In this document: positions 7,385 to 17,059 of the stretch, piece after piece | Position numbering within the stretch: the first letter of the stretch is position 1 | Layout of the letters: each line of letters begins with the position of its first letter | From: CAYNJF01 sp964397555 | GTDB lineage: Bacteria > Pseudomonadota > Gammaproteobacteria > Berkiellales > Berkiellaceae | DNA: 64,000 nucleotides | Assembly (NCBI GenBank): GCA_964397555.1 | Contig: CAYNJF010000002.1 | Coordinates: forward strand, 28,720 to 92,719 | Direction of reading: 5' to 3' | Translations under genes and position numbers: made by a program | The notes under the pieces: generated by a model | What the model was told of the DNA's origin: nothing | Seen by the model: only the letters and a program-made list of their open reading frames with translations | The model's database searches: none

Positions 7385-9187
7385 TTAAGAGGTTCCAGAC
7401 TGCACAATGGGTATCACAAGCGTAAATTCAGTGAATTCAGATAGCTTAGAATTCACACTCAGTTCCCCTTTGTGTTGTTTTACTACTGTATCATAACAAA
7501 TTGATAAGCCAAGGCCTGTGTTGCCTCGCCCAGTTGGCTTGGTGGTGTAGAAAGGCTCGAAGATCTTTTTAAGATGCTCTTCAGGGATACCAGTTCCATT
7601 GTCATAGAATTTGATTTCACAATGTTCACCCACTTTGGTCGTGGTTACTTTCACCGTAGGTTTGTATCCAGGATTCGCGTTGAGTTTTTCATTGACGGCA
7701 TAGAATGAATTAGAAAGCAGGTAGTTAAAGACCTGTCCCATTGCCTGAGGCACGATAAGAATTTTCTCAAGCTCATCGGAAAAGTCTCGGACAATGTCAC
7801 ACTCGAACGAATCTTGCGCACCTTTTTGACTCTCGTAGGCAATGTTGATGTTGTCTTCGAGCAATTGATTGATGTTGACCATCTCTTTTTGCACGCCACC
7901 GCTTTCAGAGTGCATCAACATGTTTTTCACAATGTTGTCAGCTCTGGAACCATGATGAGAGATTTTTTCGCAATTGGTTTTTAAGTCTTCCAGTATTTCA
8001 TTTAAATACGAGCGGGCATCTTCGGATAGTTTGTCCGTATGATTGTCAAGTTCTTCTTTAAGTTCATCGACTAGATCCACAGAAATATCGGAGAAGTTAT
8101 TGATGAAGTTAAGCGGATTCTTAATTTCATGGGCAACCCCAGTGGTTAACATCCCCACCGATGCCATCTTCTCTTGCATGATGAGCCGATCTTGAGCTTC
8201 TTCTAAGTCATGCAAGGCGGTATTTAAATCATCATTCTTCTCTGCCAAATCTCGGGTTCTATCAGCCACACGTTGTTCCAACTCGCGGTTAATCTGGGCA
8301 AGCTCCCCTTGAGCCTCGTTCTTCAATTCAATTTCAACTTGGAGACGGCGAACGGTATCTTGCAGACGCTTGAAGGCGAAGTGTAAAACGATTAATAAGA
8401 GAAGGGACAGACCATACAAAAAGAATCGTGACTGATCGAGTCGGTCCTGGTGCTGCGCAAACACCTCTTTAAACTCGACTTGCAAGCCTTCCATACGCTC
8501 GCTAATCGGTAAATCAAGAATCTCGACATTGAGGCGATTAAGCTTAGGGAGCTTTTCGAGGACAACCGTCCCGTAGATGAGCGCTTTGGGTAGATTGTCT
8601 AAGCTTTCAGGTTGGTTACGAATTTCTTCAATCAGGGTAATCAGGCGCTCACGTTTTTGAGGGGTAGGGGCATTGGTGTAGACCAGCACCCCTCTGAATA
8701 AGTTATTGACGTCATCAATCAAAGAGTAACGAATTTCAGCATCAAAACAGCTTTCAATCAACTCAAGATGGGCCTCTGCTTCAATGATTTGACTCATCAA
8801 ATCGGAGAAGTCTTGAATGGCATTTCTTAAAATAGGATTAGAGCGCTTGAATTGCTCAACCAAGAGTTCTTTTTCAGCCAACACGGTTTTGAGCTCATCC
8901 AGCTTTAACGTCAGCTTGGGATCAGGGCTTTCAGCCAACTGACGATCAAACTCATCCGTGACTTCATGAAGGCCGTTGAGGGCACGGTTGATTGAATCAT
9001 AATGACGAATCAGACCAAATCGGGTTTGTACCACGGCCTCGTCTAATTGAGCGTTGTATTGCTCAAAACGAGAAAATTGCAAATCATAGCCAGAATACTC
9101 AAAGGGGCGCAGCTCAGTCCGCCAATAAAAGAAGATGATGATCAGCATAATCGAGCCAACGAACAATTGAGTGAGTCTGTTTTGCAT
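7385..9187 (-). CDS. membrane sensor histidine kinase
   Basis: A 600-residue transmembrane histidine kinase. One N-terminal membrane helix (IMLIIIFFYW) is followed by a helical periplasmic region of about 220 residues, a second helix (FFLYGLSLLLLIVLHFAF) and a long coiled coil ending LEEAQDRLIMQEKMASVG. The HisKA site VAHEIKNPLNF places the phospho-acceptor at about His353. The ATPase domain has the N box (LLSNSFYAV), the G1 box (YDNGTGIP), FEPFYTTKPTGRGNTGLGL and LSI. No receiver domain is fused and no response regulator is nearby. The ATG overlaps the stop of the upstream cytochrome gene by one base (TGATG), so the two are translationally coupled. Confidence 0.93.
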   Translation of the reverse strand: MQNRLTQLFVGSIMLIIIFFYWRTELRPFEYSGYDLQFSRFEQYNAQLDEAVVQTRFGLIRHYDSINRALNGLHEVTDEFDRQLAESPDPKLTLKLDELKTVLAEKELLVEQFKRSNPILRNAIQDFSDLMSQIIEAEAHLELIESCFDAEIRYSLIDDVNNLFRGVLVYTNAPTPQKRERLITLIEEIRNQPESLDNLPKALIYGTVVLEKLPKLNRLNVEILDLPISERMEGLQVEFKEVFAQHQDRLDQSRFFLYGLSLLLLIVLHFAFKRLQDTVRRLQVEIELKNEAQGELAQINRELEQRVADRTRDLAEKNDDLNTALHDLEEAQDRLIMQEKMASVGMLTTGVAHEIKNPLNFINNFSDISVDLVDELKEELDNHTDKLSEDARSYLNEILEDLKTNCEKISHHGSRADNIVKNMLMHSESGGVQKEMVNINQLLEDNINIAYESQKGAQDSFECDIVRDFSDELEKILIVPQAMGQVFNYLLSNSFYAVNEKLNANPGYKPTVKVTTTKVGEHCEIKFYDNGTGIPEEHLKKIFEPFYTTKPTGRGNTGLGLSICYDTVVKQHKGELSVNSKLSEFTEFTLVIPIVQSGTS

Positions 9188-10077
9188 CAGCTAGGCTCCT
9201 CGCCATCCATTGAGGCCAAGAAGGCTTCAATGAGCTCAATGTCACGTTGAGGGATGTCCACATTGATTTGATAGCGCCCCATTAACTCAATGGCTTTTTG
9301 CAAGGTGTTTGCTGAACCATCATGAAAATACGGAGGGCTTTGGTGAATGTTTCTGAGCGTAGGTACCCGAAAGACAAATCGGTCTTCTTCTTTTTGAGTA
9401 ATCTGATATAACCCTAAGTCGGTGGGTTTGGGGTTGCGATTATATTGCTGGTAGACACCCATCTTTTGCATTAAGTTGCCACCAATATTCAAACCCTGAT
9501 GGCAGCTGACGCATCCATAACTTAGAAAAAGCTGATAGCCTTTGATTTGCTCTTCATTTAAGGCATCCACATTCCCTTGGATGTATTGATCAAATTTTGA
9601 GTTGGGCGTAGTTAAGGTATCAAGAAACGCTTCGAGTGCACTCGAGACCGTGTCGATAGTGATCGCAGACAGTTGGGTTATCAAGCCTTGGCCCAATTCG
9701 TTCCCCTCTAATGCACGGATGAGCTTTTCTTCGCTCATGCCCATCACAGCTTCTTCTTGAAGGTGCATGGCAATGGCTTGTTTCAAGGTCTTAGCTCGGC
9801 CATTGTAGAAAAACTTATCCATGTAGGTGACGTTGAGTAGAGTGGGGGCATTGATTTCAATGCTCACCGCTTGGGAGTATCCGTGCTCTTTTTGATGACA
9901 TGACTGACAACTGAGATTTTGATCATAAGACAGCAGGGGGGAGTTGAATAAGTCCTCGCCTAATGTGGAAAGCTCGCTATCAGGAGTACGCTCAGGCAGC
10001 GCTTTAAACGCATCAAACGTGAGCGCGTAAGCGTGACTCGCACATAAACTGAATAATAATACAGTGATTAGCCGCAT
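9187..10077 (-). CDS. di-heme cytochrome c peroxidase (MauG/CcpA family)
   Basis: Periplasmic c-type cytochrome of the bacterial di-heme peroxidase family. Signal peptide MRLITVLLFSLCASHAYA, then heme site 1 CQSCH (residues about 57-61) and heme site 2 CVSCH in the second half. The family pattern FRVPTLRNIHQSPPYFHDG near the C-terminus is present. Expected role is reduction of peroxide or oxidation of a partner protein using two hemes. ATG 10077 is chosen because AAGGA sits 8 bases upstream and the signal peptide starts there; the longer frame to 10146 adds a non-signal-like extension. It is translationally coupled to the histidine kinase. Confidence 0.9.
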   Translation of the reverse strand: MRLITVLLFSLCASHAYALTFDAFKALPERTPDSELSTLGEDLFNSPLLSYDQNLSCQSCHQKEHGYSQAVSIEINAPTLLNVTYMDKFFYNGRAKTLKQAIAMHLQEEAVMGMSEEKLIRALEGNELGQGLITQLSAITIDTVSSALEAFLDTLTTPNSKFDQYIQGNVDALNEEQIKGYQLFLSYGCVSCHQGLNIGGNLMQKMGVYQQYNRNPKPTDLGLYQITQKEEDRFVFRVPTLRNIHQSPPYFHDGSANTLQKAIELMGRYQINVDIPQRDIELIEAFLASMDGEEPS

Positions 10078-10171
10078 GACTTGAATCCTTACCTTTAAAT
10101 AAGGATAGCGTACAAGGGCTGTCGTTGATGTTGTTTGAATGTCCATTTTGAGTGTAGATACAAACTAATAA

Positions 10172-10207
10172 AAAGCCATGATTCTATTAAGAACTGATCA
10201 CGGCTTT
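10172..10207 (-). terminator. probable intrinsic terminator after atoE
   Basis: Read on the minus strand, AAAGCC-G-TGAT pairs with ATCA-T-GGCTTT across a 14-base loop, with one internal mismatch, and is followed by a T-rich run. It lies between the atoE stop and the cytochrome peroxidase start. Confidence 0.6.
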
Positions 10208-10223
10208 AAGACAAACAACTGGG

Positions 10224-11591
10224 TTAGGCAAAAGTTGGGGTAAATAGGAGTAGTCCTAGCGTAAAAATGAGACCTCCAACGACGAGCAACATCAGGGTAT
10301 AGGGCACGATTTGGGAGGCTTTTAGCCGCGTGATGGCAAGCAAAGGCAGCGCCCAAAAGGGTTGCATCATGTTGGTGAGTTGATCGCCGTAGGCAAAGGC
10401 CATGATGGCAAAGGATGCGGGGACATCCAGAGTCTGAGTGGCCTGGGCAATGATCGGGCCTTGGACTGCCCATTGGCCTCCGCCGCTTGGAACAAACACA
10501 TTGACCACAGCCGCACTGACAAAGGTCCAAAGGGCAAAACTTACGGAACTGGAGACACTGAGTATAAAGTTTGAGAAGACGTCGATGAGGCCTGAGTAAA
10601 CCATCATACCCGCAATGCCTGCGTAAAGGGGGAATTGAATCATGATCCCTGCAGCCCCCGATATGGCTTCATCGCAGGCAAGTGAGAATCGCTCAATGGA
10701 GCCTAACATCCAAAGCCCTAGCGCAAACAACAAAAAATTAACGGTATTTAAATCTAAAAAGTCGAGCCAGCCACCCGAGGTATGTTGCGAAGCTTTCAGA
10801 GCAACCAAAAGCAACATAAAGAGGCTCAATCCTCGACTCAGCAACGGGCTTTGATCTAATTTTGCAAGCCCTCGATGAGACATTAAAGAAGCCGTTTTTT
10901 CCTTGTGGACCTCAGGCAATTCTTCCAAAGGAGTGGGGTTGAGGCGCGAACCTATCAAGGCCATCACTCCAGGGACAATAAGAACAAGGGCAAGGCTGAC
11001 ACAAAGGTTCATGGTCGAGAAAATGGTCTGAGAGAGTGGGATTTGGCCAAGGGAGTCAATTAAAAAGTGATCCATCTCAGAGACTTTTAGCGTAGCCGAG
11101 CCGGATAGACCACCATGCCAAACCATCAAGCCGACATAACCACAGGCACCGATGAACGGATAGTTGACGGGCAGGTGTTGAAGCTTGGCCTGCTCACCGA
11201 CTTTTCTGGCTAAAATTGCGCCAAAGATAAGCCCTAAACCCCAGTTTAACAAGGCCACTAAAATGGTGGTCGAACACACCCAAAACGCCGCTTTGGCAGT
11301 TGTCGTAGCTCGCTGGGTAATCAACCCGATGAGTTTGTGGATTGGGGGTGTTAGGGCAAGCACATGCCCTAACACCAAGATCATCATCATTTGCATAGCA
11401 AAGGTCAGTAAATCCCAAAAGCCAAGTTGCCAGGCATTGGCCACAGAGCTTACGTAAGTGAATGACCAGTTGGCCTGTTCGGGCAAGACCATCGCCATCA
11501 TGAAGGTCAGTGCACTTAAAAGAACCGCTAACGTGAACGGACTTGGGAGCAACCAGGTTGCGACACTGACATAACGCTTTGCAAAAGACAT
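10224..11591 (-). CDS. atoE: short-chain fatty acid transporter (AtoE family)
   Basis: Inner-membrane protein, 455 residues, with about ten to twelve hydrophobic segments. It resembles the AtoE family that takes up acetoacetate and other short-chain fatty acids. Family features visible are MSFAKRYVSVATWLLPSPFT at the N-terminus, NWGLGLIFGAILAR and the conserved loop FVPSGGGQWAVQGPII. GAGG precedes the ATG by 6 bases. It follows csiV by 9 bases and probably closes the mfd transcription unit, since a terminator-like hairpin follows. No ato catabolic genes lie in the window, so the substrate is inferred from family only. Confidence 0.9.
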   Translation of the reverse strand: MSFAKRYVSVATWLLPSPFTLAVLLSALTFMMAMVLPEQANWSFTYVSSVANAWQLGFWDLLTFAMQMMMILVLGHVLALTPPIHKLIGLITQRATTTAKAAFWVCSTTILVALLNWGLGLIFGAILARKVGEQAKLQHLPVNYPFIGACGYVGLMVWHGGLSGSATLKVSEMDHFLIDSLGQIPLSQTIFSTMNLCVSLALVLIVPGVMALIGSRLNPTPLEELPEVHKEKTASLMSHRGLAKLDQSPLLSRGLSLFMLLLVALKASQHTSGGWLDFLDLNTVNFLLFALGLWMLGSIERFSLACDEAISGAAGIMIQFPLYAGIAGMMVYSGLIDVFSNFILSVSSSVSFALWTFVSAAVVNVFVPSGGGQWAVQGPIIAQATQTLDVPASFAIMAFAYGDQLTNMMQPFWALPLLAITRLKASQIVPYTLMLLVVGGLIFTLGLLLFTPTFA

Positions 11592-11600
11592 AACAACCTC

Positions 11601-12266
11601 TTATGCGCGATGATCAGTCACTTGGATTAACACGCCATACAGGGGGTGGTCGATATACACCACATCCCCTTTTTTAATTTTTCTTCGTTCTTGCAAACGA
11701 AAAGGGGTTAATTCAACACCATTACGCTGACGCCATTGTCCTGATTCTGGCTTTAAACGCTTGGTGTTGGCTGAGGTTTGCTTAATTAGAGTGGTCGGCT
11801 TGAAAAACACTAAGTCCGTGTTGACATGAAGATATCTCGATAACGATAAGGCGATGGTCCCATCGAGCTCAAACACTCCATCGTTTTCAAAAATTTGTTC
11901 ACCCGCCGTCAGGCGAATGGGTTCTTTTTCATTGTTGTCTTGGACAGCCTGCACCCAACCTTGGTGCAACACCACTCGTGATCCTGTGCGACGAACCAAA
12001 GACTCAACGGCTTGGTTAAGTTTAAGTTCTTCTTTAGGAATGACACTGAATTCACGCTGTTCAATGGCATCGTCTTCCAAAATCAACGAGTAGGCATTTT
12101 GGATTTGAGGCATGCCAGGGTAGGCTGGCCATTCTTCATCAACCACAGCGGACTGATCTTTGTGCTCAACGACGATGACTTCAACGTCATACCAGCGCTC
12201 AACCGCATGAGCTTTGAACACCATCAAACCTACGAACAGTATCGATAACATCTTCCATTTATGCAT
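11601..12266 (-). CDS. csiV: CsiV-like periplasmic protein
   Basis: A 221-residue exported protein with an N-terminal signal peptide (MLSILFVGLMVFKAHA) and the start ERWYDVEVIVVEH seen in the CsiV family. This is the gene found between mtiP and mfd in Pseudomonas-type genomes, and here too it is directly downstream of mfd. From memory, CsiV was described in Vibrio as a peptidoglycan-binding cell-shape factor; that role is not visible in this sequence. The mature part is basic near the C-terminus (RRKIKKGDVVYIDHPLYGVLIQV). Confidence 0.85.
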   Translation of the reverse strand: MHKWKMLSILFVGLMVFKAHAVERWYDVEVIVVEHKDQSAVVDEEWPAYPGMPQIQNAYSLILEDDAIEQREFSVIPKEELKLNQAVESLVRRTGSRVVLHQGWVQAVQDNNEKEPIRLTAGEQIFENDGVFELDGTIALSLSRYLHVNTDLVFFKPTTLIKQTSANTKRLKPESGQWRQRNGVELTPFRLQERRKIKKGDVVYIDHPLYGVLIQVTDHRA

Positions 12267-12279
12267 AGCAGTTCCCTCT

Positions 12280-15200
12280 TTAGTGGATGGTCGTGAGTAA
12301 TTGTTGGACGGTTTTAAATCTATCTTCTGGTTTGGGCATATCCGCTTTAAAGGTCAGAACTTCTGTCCCTTTGAGTTGATATTGGGTTGGTTTAGAGCGG
12401 ATTAATTCAATCACTTTGTTTGGATTAATGTTTGGTTTACTGGCAAACTCAAGCTGGCCATGGCTGGCGTTGGCCTTAATTTTGTGCACACCCATGGGTT
12501 GAGCTAAAAGCTTGATTTCACTCACTCTGAACAAGTGCTTTACGGCATCGGGCAACAAACCAAAGCGATCAATCAGCTCCACTTGAAGTTCTTTGAGCTC
12601 TTCATGCTTATCCGCATGGGAGATACGCTTATATAAAATGAGTCTGGCGGTCACGTCTCGAACGTAAGTTTCAGGGATGAGCGCAGGGATTTGCAAATCG
12701 ACCATGGGCCCTGACTCCATGGGCACATCCGTTAATGGATCATCACCACGCTGAAGCGCTTTGACTGATTTTTTCAGGATATCCATGTATAAGGTAAAGC
12801 CTATGGTTTGGACATTACCACTTTGATCTTCACCCAGCAGCTCCCCTGCTCCACGAATTTCCAAATCATGAGAGGCTAGGGTAAAGCCCGAGCCCAAATC
12901 TTCCAACGATTCTAAAGCCTCAAGACGTTTGATGGCATCGGACTTCATGGATTTTCTTGGGGGCGTAAGACAATAGGCGTAGGCTTGATGATGCGAGCGC
13001 CCAACGCGACCTCTAAGCTGATGCAGCTGGGCTAGGCCTAGTTTATCGGCGCGATCCATAATGATGGTGTTTGCGCTTGGGATGTCAATGCCGGTTTCAA
13101 TGATGGTGGTGCATACCAACACATTAAATCGTTGATGATAGAAATCGGCCATCACGCCTTCAAGCTCACGTTCTCTAAGCTGGCCATGCGCCACTCCAAT
13201 ACGGGCCTCTGGAATGAGCTCCGCTAAGTCGGCCGCCGTTTTATTGATGGTGTCGACTGAGTTGTGCAAAAAGTAGACTTGCCCACCACGCATTAATTCA
13301 CGTAAAACGGCTTCTTTGATGAGCGCATTTTGTTTTTCACGAACGAAGGTTTTAATGCTCAAACGTTTTTGAGGTGGGGTTGCAATGATAGACAAATCCC
13401 TCAATTTGGAGAAGGCCATGTTCAAGGTGCGTGGGATGGGGGTGGCTGTCAACGTCAAAATATCCACTTCAGCTCTCATCGATTTTAGCTTTTCTTTTTG
13501 CTTGACTCCAAATCGATGCTCTTCGTCAATGATGACAAGACCAAGGTTTTTAAATTTCACATCGGGTTGTACCAATTTGTGCGTACCAATCACGATGTCC
13601 ACTCGGCCTTCTTCAAGGGCTTTGAGTGTGCTGTCTTGTTCTTGTTTGGTTTTAAAACGAGAAAGCTGGGCAATTTGAATGGGCCAGCCTGCAAATCGAT
13701 CACAAAACGTCTCGTAGTGTTGCTGAGCCAACAGCGTTGTGGGTACTAAAATAGCGACTTGTTTTTGGTTATGAACCGCTAAGAAGGCAGCGCGCATGGC
13801 GACTTCTGTTTTACCGAAACCTACGTCACCACAAACCACACGGTCCATGGGCCGTTTTGAGCTCATGTCGGTAAGCACTTCTTCAATGGCTCGTAACTGA
13901 TCGGCGGTTTCCTCAAAAGGAAACTGCTCAGAGAATGCGTCGTAGTGATCATCGGGAGCGTCGAACGAATGACCTTGCTTGGCCTCTCGTTGGGCATAAA
14001 TGTTTAGAAGCTCGGCGGCCACATCCGAGGCTTTTTCTAGAGCTTTTTTCTTAGCTTTGTCCCAAGATTTGGTGCCAAGGGTATTGATGGGGGCCTTTTC
14101 TGGGTCCATCCCCTGATATTTGGATATTAAATGTAAGGCGTTTACTGGCACGTACAACTTATCAGCGCCAGAGTACTCAATTTGCAAAAATTCAGCTTCG
14201 TAGCCTGCGGTATCCATGGTCACCATGCCACAATAACGACCCACACCAAAGTCTAAGTGAACGATAGGGTCACCCACTTGCAGCTGAGCGATGTGGCGGA
14301 TTTCCAAATCTGGATCCACGATTTGGCTTTTTCTGCGACGTCGACGTTGCATGACTTGCGTGCCATAAAACTGAGACTCAGCAATGATGGCAACTTTGGC
14401 CGCTGGTGAGTAAAAACCTTCATCAAGCGGGGCAACCGTCAAACCAAGAGATACCGGGTTCTCAAAAAAACGATTGGGAGATTCAACTTGAGTAAGTGAC
14501 ATCCCGTGTTTTTCAAAGGTCTCACTCAGCGATTGAGCACGTCCCATGGTCTCAGCACACACCAACACATGGACGTCGTTGGCCGCCATGAATTGCTTGA
14601 GCCTAGCTAATGGGTTTTCGGCCTTGTGATCAAAACTTATATCGCCAAGGTTATGGATTGAGAAATCAAAGGCTTTATCTGTTTGCTGATTTTCATAAAC
14701 CTGTATTTGAGCTAATGGTTTGAGCGATGCAAAAAGTTGCTCAACCGGCTGATAAAGCTGGGCTGGCTCTAAAATCGGTCGTTGAATGTCATGTCCGTAT
14801 TGATCATATCGAGTTTCGATCGATTGCCAATGCGATTGAGCATGGCCGTAGATGGTGCCCATAAAAACACAAACGGTCGATTCGGGTAAGTAATCTACGA
14901 AGGTACTCATTTGTTCATAAAACAAAGGCAAGTAGTACTCAACCCCTGAAGGCATCAAGCGATTGGAGATGTCTTGGTAGATGGGGCAAAGCTTAGGGTT
15001 GCCACTGAAGGTCTCGCGCCATCGAGAGCGAAACCCTTTGATGGCTTCCTCGGTAAAAGGAAACTCACGACCAGGGAGCAACTCTATGCTGTTTACTTGC
15101 TCAATGGATAATTGAGTACTCGCATCAAACCATCGTAAGGTCTCAACCTCATCGTCAAACAAATCAATACGAATGGGATGAGTGGATCCCATTGGATAGA

Positions 15201-15717
15201 TATCTAAGATAGAGCCTCGATGCGCAAATTCACCATGCTCTTGGACCTCGCTGACGCGTCGATAGCAGTTGTCGGTGAGGCGCTCACTGGTTTTCGTGAT
15301 GTCCAGTGTGTCTCCTACCTTAAGCACAAAACTGTGGGTTTGGACAAAAGAGCTTGGCGGTAGCCTTTGCATCAGGGTGGTAATAGGGACGATCACGATG
15401 CCTTTGGTTAAACGGGGCAACGTGGCCAGGGTTGAGAGTCGGTCTGAGACGATGTCTTGATGCGGAGAAAACGAATCATAAGGTAGGGTCTCCCAATCTG
15501 GGAAAACATGAATCAGCGATTTATCGCAAAATTGTTTGAGTTCTCGCTCCAGCCTTAACGCTCTTTGTGTGTCTGGCGTTATCATCAGAAAAGGTGCGTC
15601 TACCTGATCTTGAGCCTTGGCAAGCTGATAAGCCAGTGAACACCCAAAAGCATTCTGCCAGATTAGCTTATCACCTGGTTTAGACGGAAGGGGGGCTTCA
15701 AAAAGCACTGAACTCAT
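12280..15717 (-). CDS. mfd: transcription-repair coupling factor Mfd
   Basis: DNA translocase of 1145 residues that removes RNA polymerase stalled at lesions and recruits UvrA. In order: the N-terminal UvrB-like module; the CarD-type RNA-polymerase-interaction domain (LQVGDPIVHLDFGVGRYCG); the helicase core with Walker A CGDVGFGKTEVAMRA, the IIDEEHRFGVKQKE box and LTATPIPRTL; then ETGIDIPSANTII and QLRGRVGRSHHQAYAY; and a C-terminal TRCF domain. Length is normal. The upstream DAHP-synthase-like gene ends 7 bases before it, so they are probably co-transcribed, with csiV following. Confidence 0.97.
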   Translation of the reverse strand: MSSVLFEAPLPSKPGDKLIWQNAFGCSLAYQLAKAQDQVDAPFLMITPDTQRALRLERELKQFCDKSLIHVFPDWETLPYDSFSPHQDIVSDRLSTLATLPRLTKGIVIVPITTLMQRLPPSSFVQTHSFVLKVGDTLDITKTSERLTDNCYRRVSEVQEHGEFAHRGSILDIYPMGSTHPIRIDLFDDEVETLRWFDASTQLSIEQVNSIELLPGREFPFTEEAIKGFRSRWRETFSGNPKLCPIYQDISNRLMPSGVEYYLPLFYEQMSTFVDYLPESTVCVFMGTIYGHAQSHWQSIETRYDQYGHDIQRPILEPAQLYQPVEQLFASLKPLAQIQVYENQQTDKAFDFSIHNLGDISFDHKAENPLARLKQFMAANDVHVLVCAETMGRAQSLSETFEKHGMSLTQVESPNRFFENPVSLGLTVAPLDEGFYSPAAKVAIIAESQFYGTQVMQRRRRRKSQIVDPDLEIRHIAQLQVGDPIVHLDFGVGRYCGMVTMDTAGYEAEFLQIEYSGADKLYVPVNALHLISKYQGMDPEKAPINTLGTKSWDKAKKKALEKASDVAAELLNIYAQREAKQGHSFDAPDDHYDAFSEQFPFEETADQLRAIEEVLTDMSSKRPMDRVVCGDVGFGKTEVAMRAAFLAVHNQKQVAILVPTTLLAQQHYETFCDRFAGWPIQIAQLSRFKTKQEQDSTLKALEEGRVDIVIGTHKLVQPDVKFKNLGLVIIDEEHRFGVKQKEKLKSMRAEVDILTLTATPIPRTLNMAFSKLRDLSIIATPPQKRLSIKTFVREKQNALIKEAVLRELMRGGQVYFLHNSVDTINKTAADLAELIPEARIGVAHGQLRERELEGVMADFYHQRFNVLVCTTIIETGIDIPSANTIIMDRADKLGLAQLHQLRGRVGRSHHQAYAYCLTPPRKSMKSDAIKRLEALESLEDLGSGFTLASHDLEIRGAGELLGEDQSGNVQTIGFTLYMDILKKSVKALQRGDDPLTDVPMESGPMVDLQIPALIPETYVRDVTARLILYKRISHADKHEELKELQVELIDRFGLLPDAVKHLFRVSEIKLLAQPMGVHKIKANASHGQLEFASKPNINPNKVIELIRSKPTQYQLKGTEVLTFKADMPKPEDRFKTVQQLLTTIH

Positions 15718-15724
15718 AAACTAC

Positions 15725-16822
15725 CTACTGAGTGATCATCTTTCTTTTTTCATAAGCTTGACGGCATATCATAATGTCATCCATGTACCACCCAAGTTGC
15801 TCGGTGCTGATGGCTTGTTTAGCATCGACAGCGGCGATGCTTGGATCGGGATGAAAATCAACCAAGACCATGTTTGCCCCAGCTATCACCCCTTGAGCGG
15901 TGGTATGGAATACGTCACTGATCCCATCTGGTCCTATTTCCATGGTGCCGACCGAGTGGGATGGATCAATGCAAACCGGCATATGTGTCATACGCTTGAT
16001 GACAGGGACATGCCCAAAATCCACCATATTACGATGGGGGGCAGCAAAGACGGTCTTCATGCCTCTTAGGCAAAAGATCACCTTTTGGTTTCCCGCATGG
16101 GTCAAATACTCGGCCGCACTTAAAGACTCATCAAGCGTTATGCCAAACCCTCGCTTGTAGAGAATTGGGAAGCGTGTCTGTGAACCAACCGCCTTGAGCA
16201 ACTCAAAATTTTGAGCGTTTCGAGTGCCTATTTGCAACATCACACCCGTTGGATGACCAAGGCGCTCCAAGGTTTCTTGGATTTCATCAAGCTGGCGCTC
16301 ATGAGTCACCTCCATCGCGATGACTTTGATGCCATAATGACCGGCAAGGTCAAAGACGTAGTCCAAACAGGCTTTGCCTAAGCCTTGGAAGGAATAGGGC
16401 GAGGTTCTCGGCTTGTAAGCCCCCATGCGAGTGCACTCCAACCCAAAACGGCTCAGACAGGCCAACATTTTATCAACGCTTTCTCGAGAATCCACGGCGT
16501 TCAAACCGGCAAAGACATGGAAGCTATCTTGGTCAAAACGCAAGCCCTTGTACTCAAACCCAAGCTTAGGGGCAGGGGTTTGAACCTCAGCCTTAAACGT
16601 CGGGGTCGAAGTCATCACCTGTTCAACTGAGCTCATCGCGGCTAAGGCTTTGACATCCACCTTTGATACATCTCCAGTAAGATGAATTTGATGCCCTGAG
16701 TCTTTAGGAGCTGTGGATGGGTTAAGCGTCGCTGAAATGGCGGGCAGTGAATTTAAATAAGAAAGTAAATCTCTCATCGCATTTGAGTCAGTTTCAAAGC
16801 TTTTCTTTGTGAGCACAATCAT
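15725..16822 (-). CDS. DAHP-synthase-like aldolase with altered metal ligands
   Basis: A 365-residue protein with the architecture of type I-beta DAHP synthase: an N-terminal ferredoxin-like domain (1-75) and a TIM barrel with KPRTSPYSFQGLG (137-149), LQIGTRNAQNFELLK, YKRGFGIT and DPSHSVG. DAHP synthase joins PEP and erythrose 4-phosphate in the shikimate pathway. Two of the four usual metal-site positions differ. The GPC(S/A)VE motif reads AGLNAVD, so the metal Cys is Asn108, and the usual EVHPDP reads DFHPDP, so Glu is Asp322. The normally conserved CERG reads CLRG. His289 and Asp333 remain. It may be a metal-independent enzyme or one with a different reaction. Gene context (mfd) gives no pathway hint. 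Confidence 0.8.
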   Translation of the reverse strand: MIVLTKKSFETDSNAMRDLLSYLNSLPAISATLNPSTAPKDSGHQIHLTGDVSKVDVKALAAMSSVEQVMTSTPTFKAEVQTPAPKLGFEYKGLRFDQDSFHVFAGLNAVDSRESVDKMLACLSRFGLECTRMGAYKPRTSPYSFQGLGKACLDYVFDLAGHYGIKVIAMEVTHERQLDEIQETLERLGHPTGVMLQIGTRNAQNFELLKAVGSQTRFPILYKRGFGITLDESLSAAEYLTHAGNQKVIFCLRGMKTVFAAPHRNMVDFGHVPVIKRMTHMPVCIDPSHSVGTMEIGPDGISDVFHTTAQGVIAGANMVLVDFHPDPSIAAVDAKQAISTEQLGWYMDDIMICRQAYEKRKMITQ

Positions 16823-17024
16823 GGAAGTGGCTGTCCCTTTGCGTGAGTAGTGGGGTGGCTTATCATTGTAAATAACCCATTGTCATATTTAGCCCATATT
16901 GTATGTGACCTTGCTCATATAGCAAGCCAGTTTGTCCTCAAACGGGCCTTTTTTAATGTAGTTAATTAGCTTTTGGAGTGTGCGCGTACTTAATGAACAA
17001 AATAGTCTTTTGTCGTAAAAGCTG

Positions 17025-17053
17025 CTGACAGTCTTGGATAGTACGGGTACAAT
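17025..17053 (+). promoter_or_regulatory. sigma-70-like promoter of lolC
   Basis: CTGACA (17025-17030), a 17-base spacer and TACAAT (17048-17053). The -10 box ends 6 bases before the lolC ATG, so transcription would begin at or next to the start codon, giving a leaderless message. There is no Shine-Dalgarno before lolC, which agrees with this. Confidence 0.6.
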
Positions 17054-17059
17054 CTTCCC

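Noticed and set aside
10198..10530. 110-residue Cys/His-rich minus-strand frame
   Set aside because: Shadow of atoE in another frame; no ribosome site and no domain.
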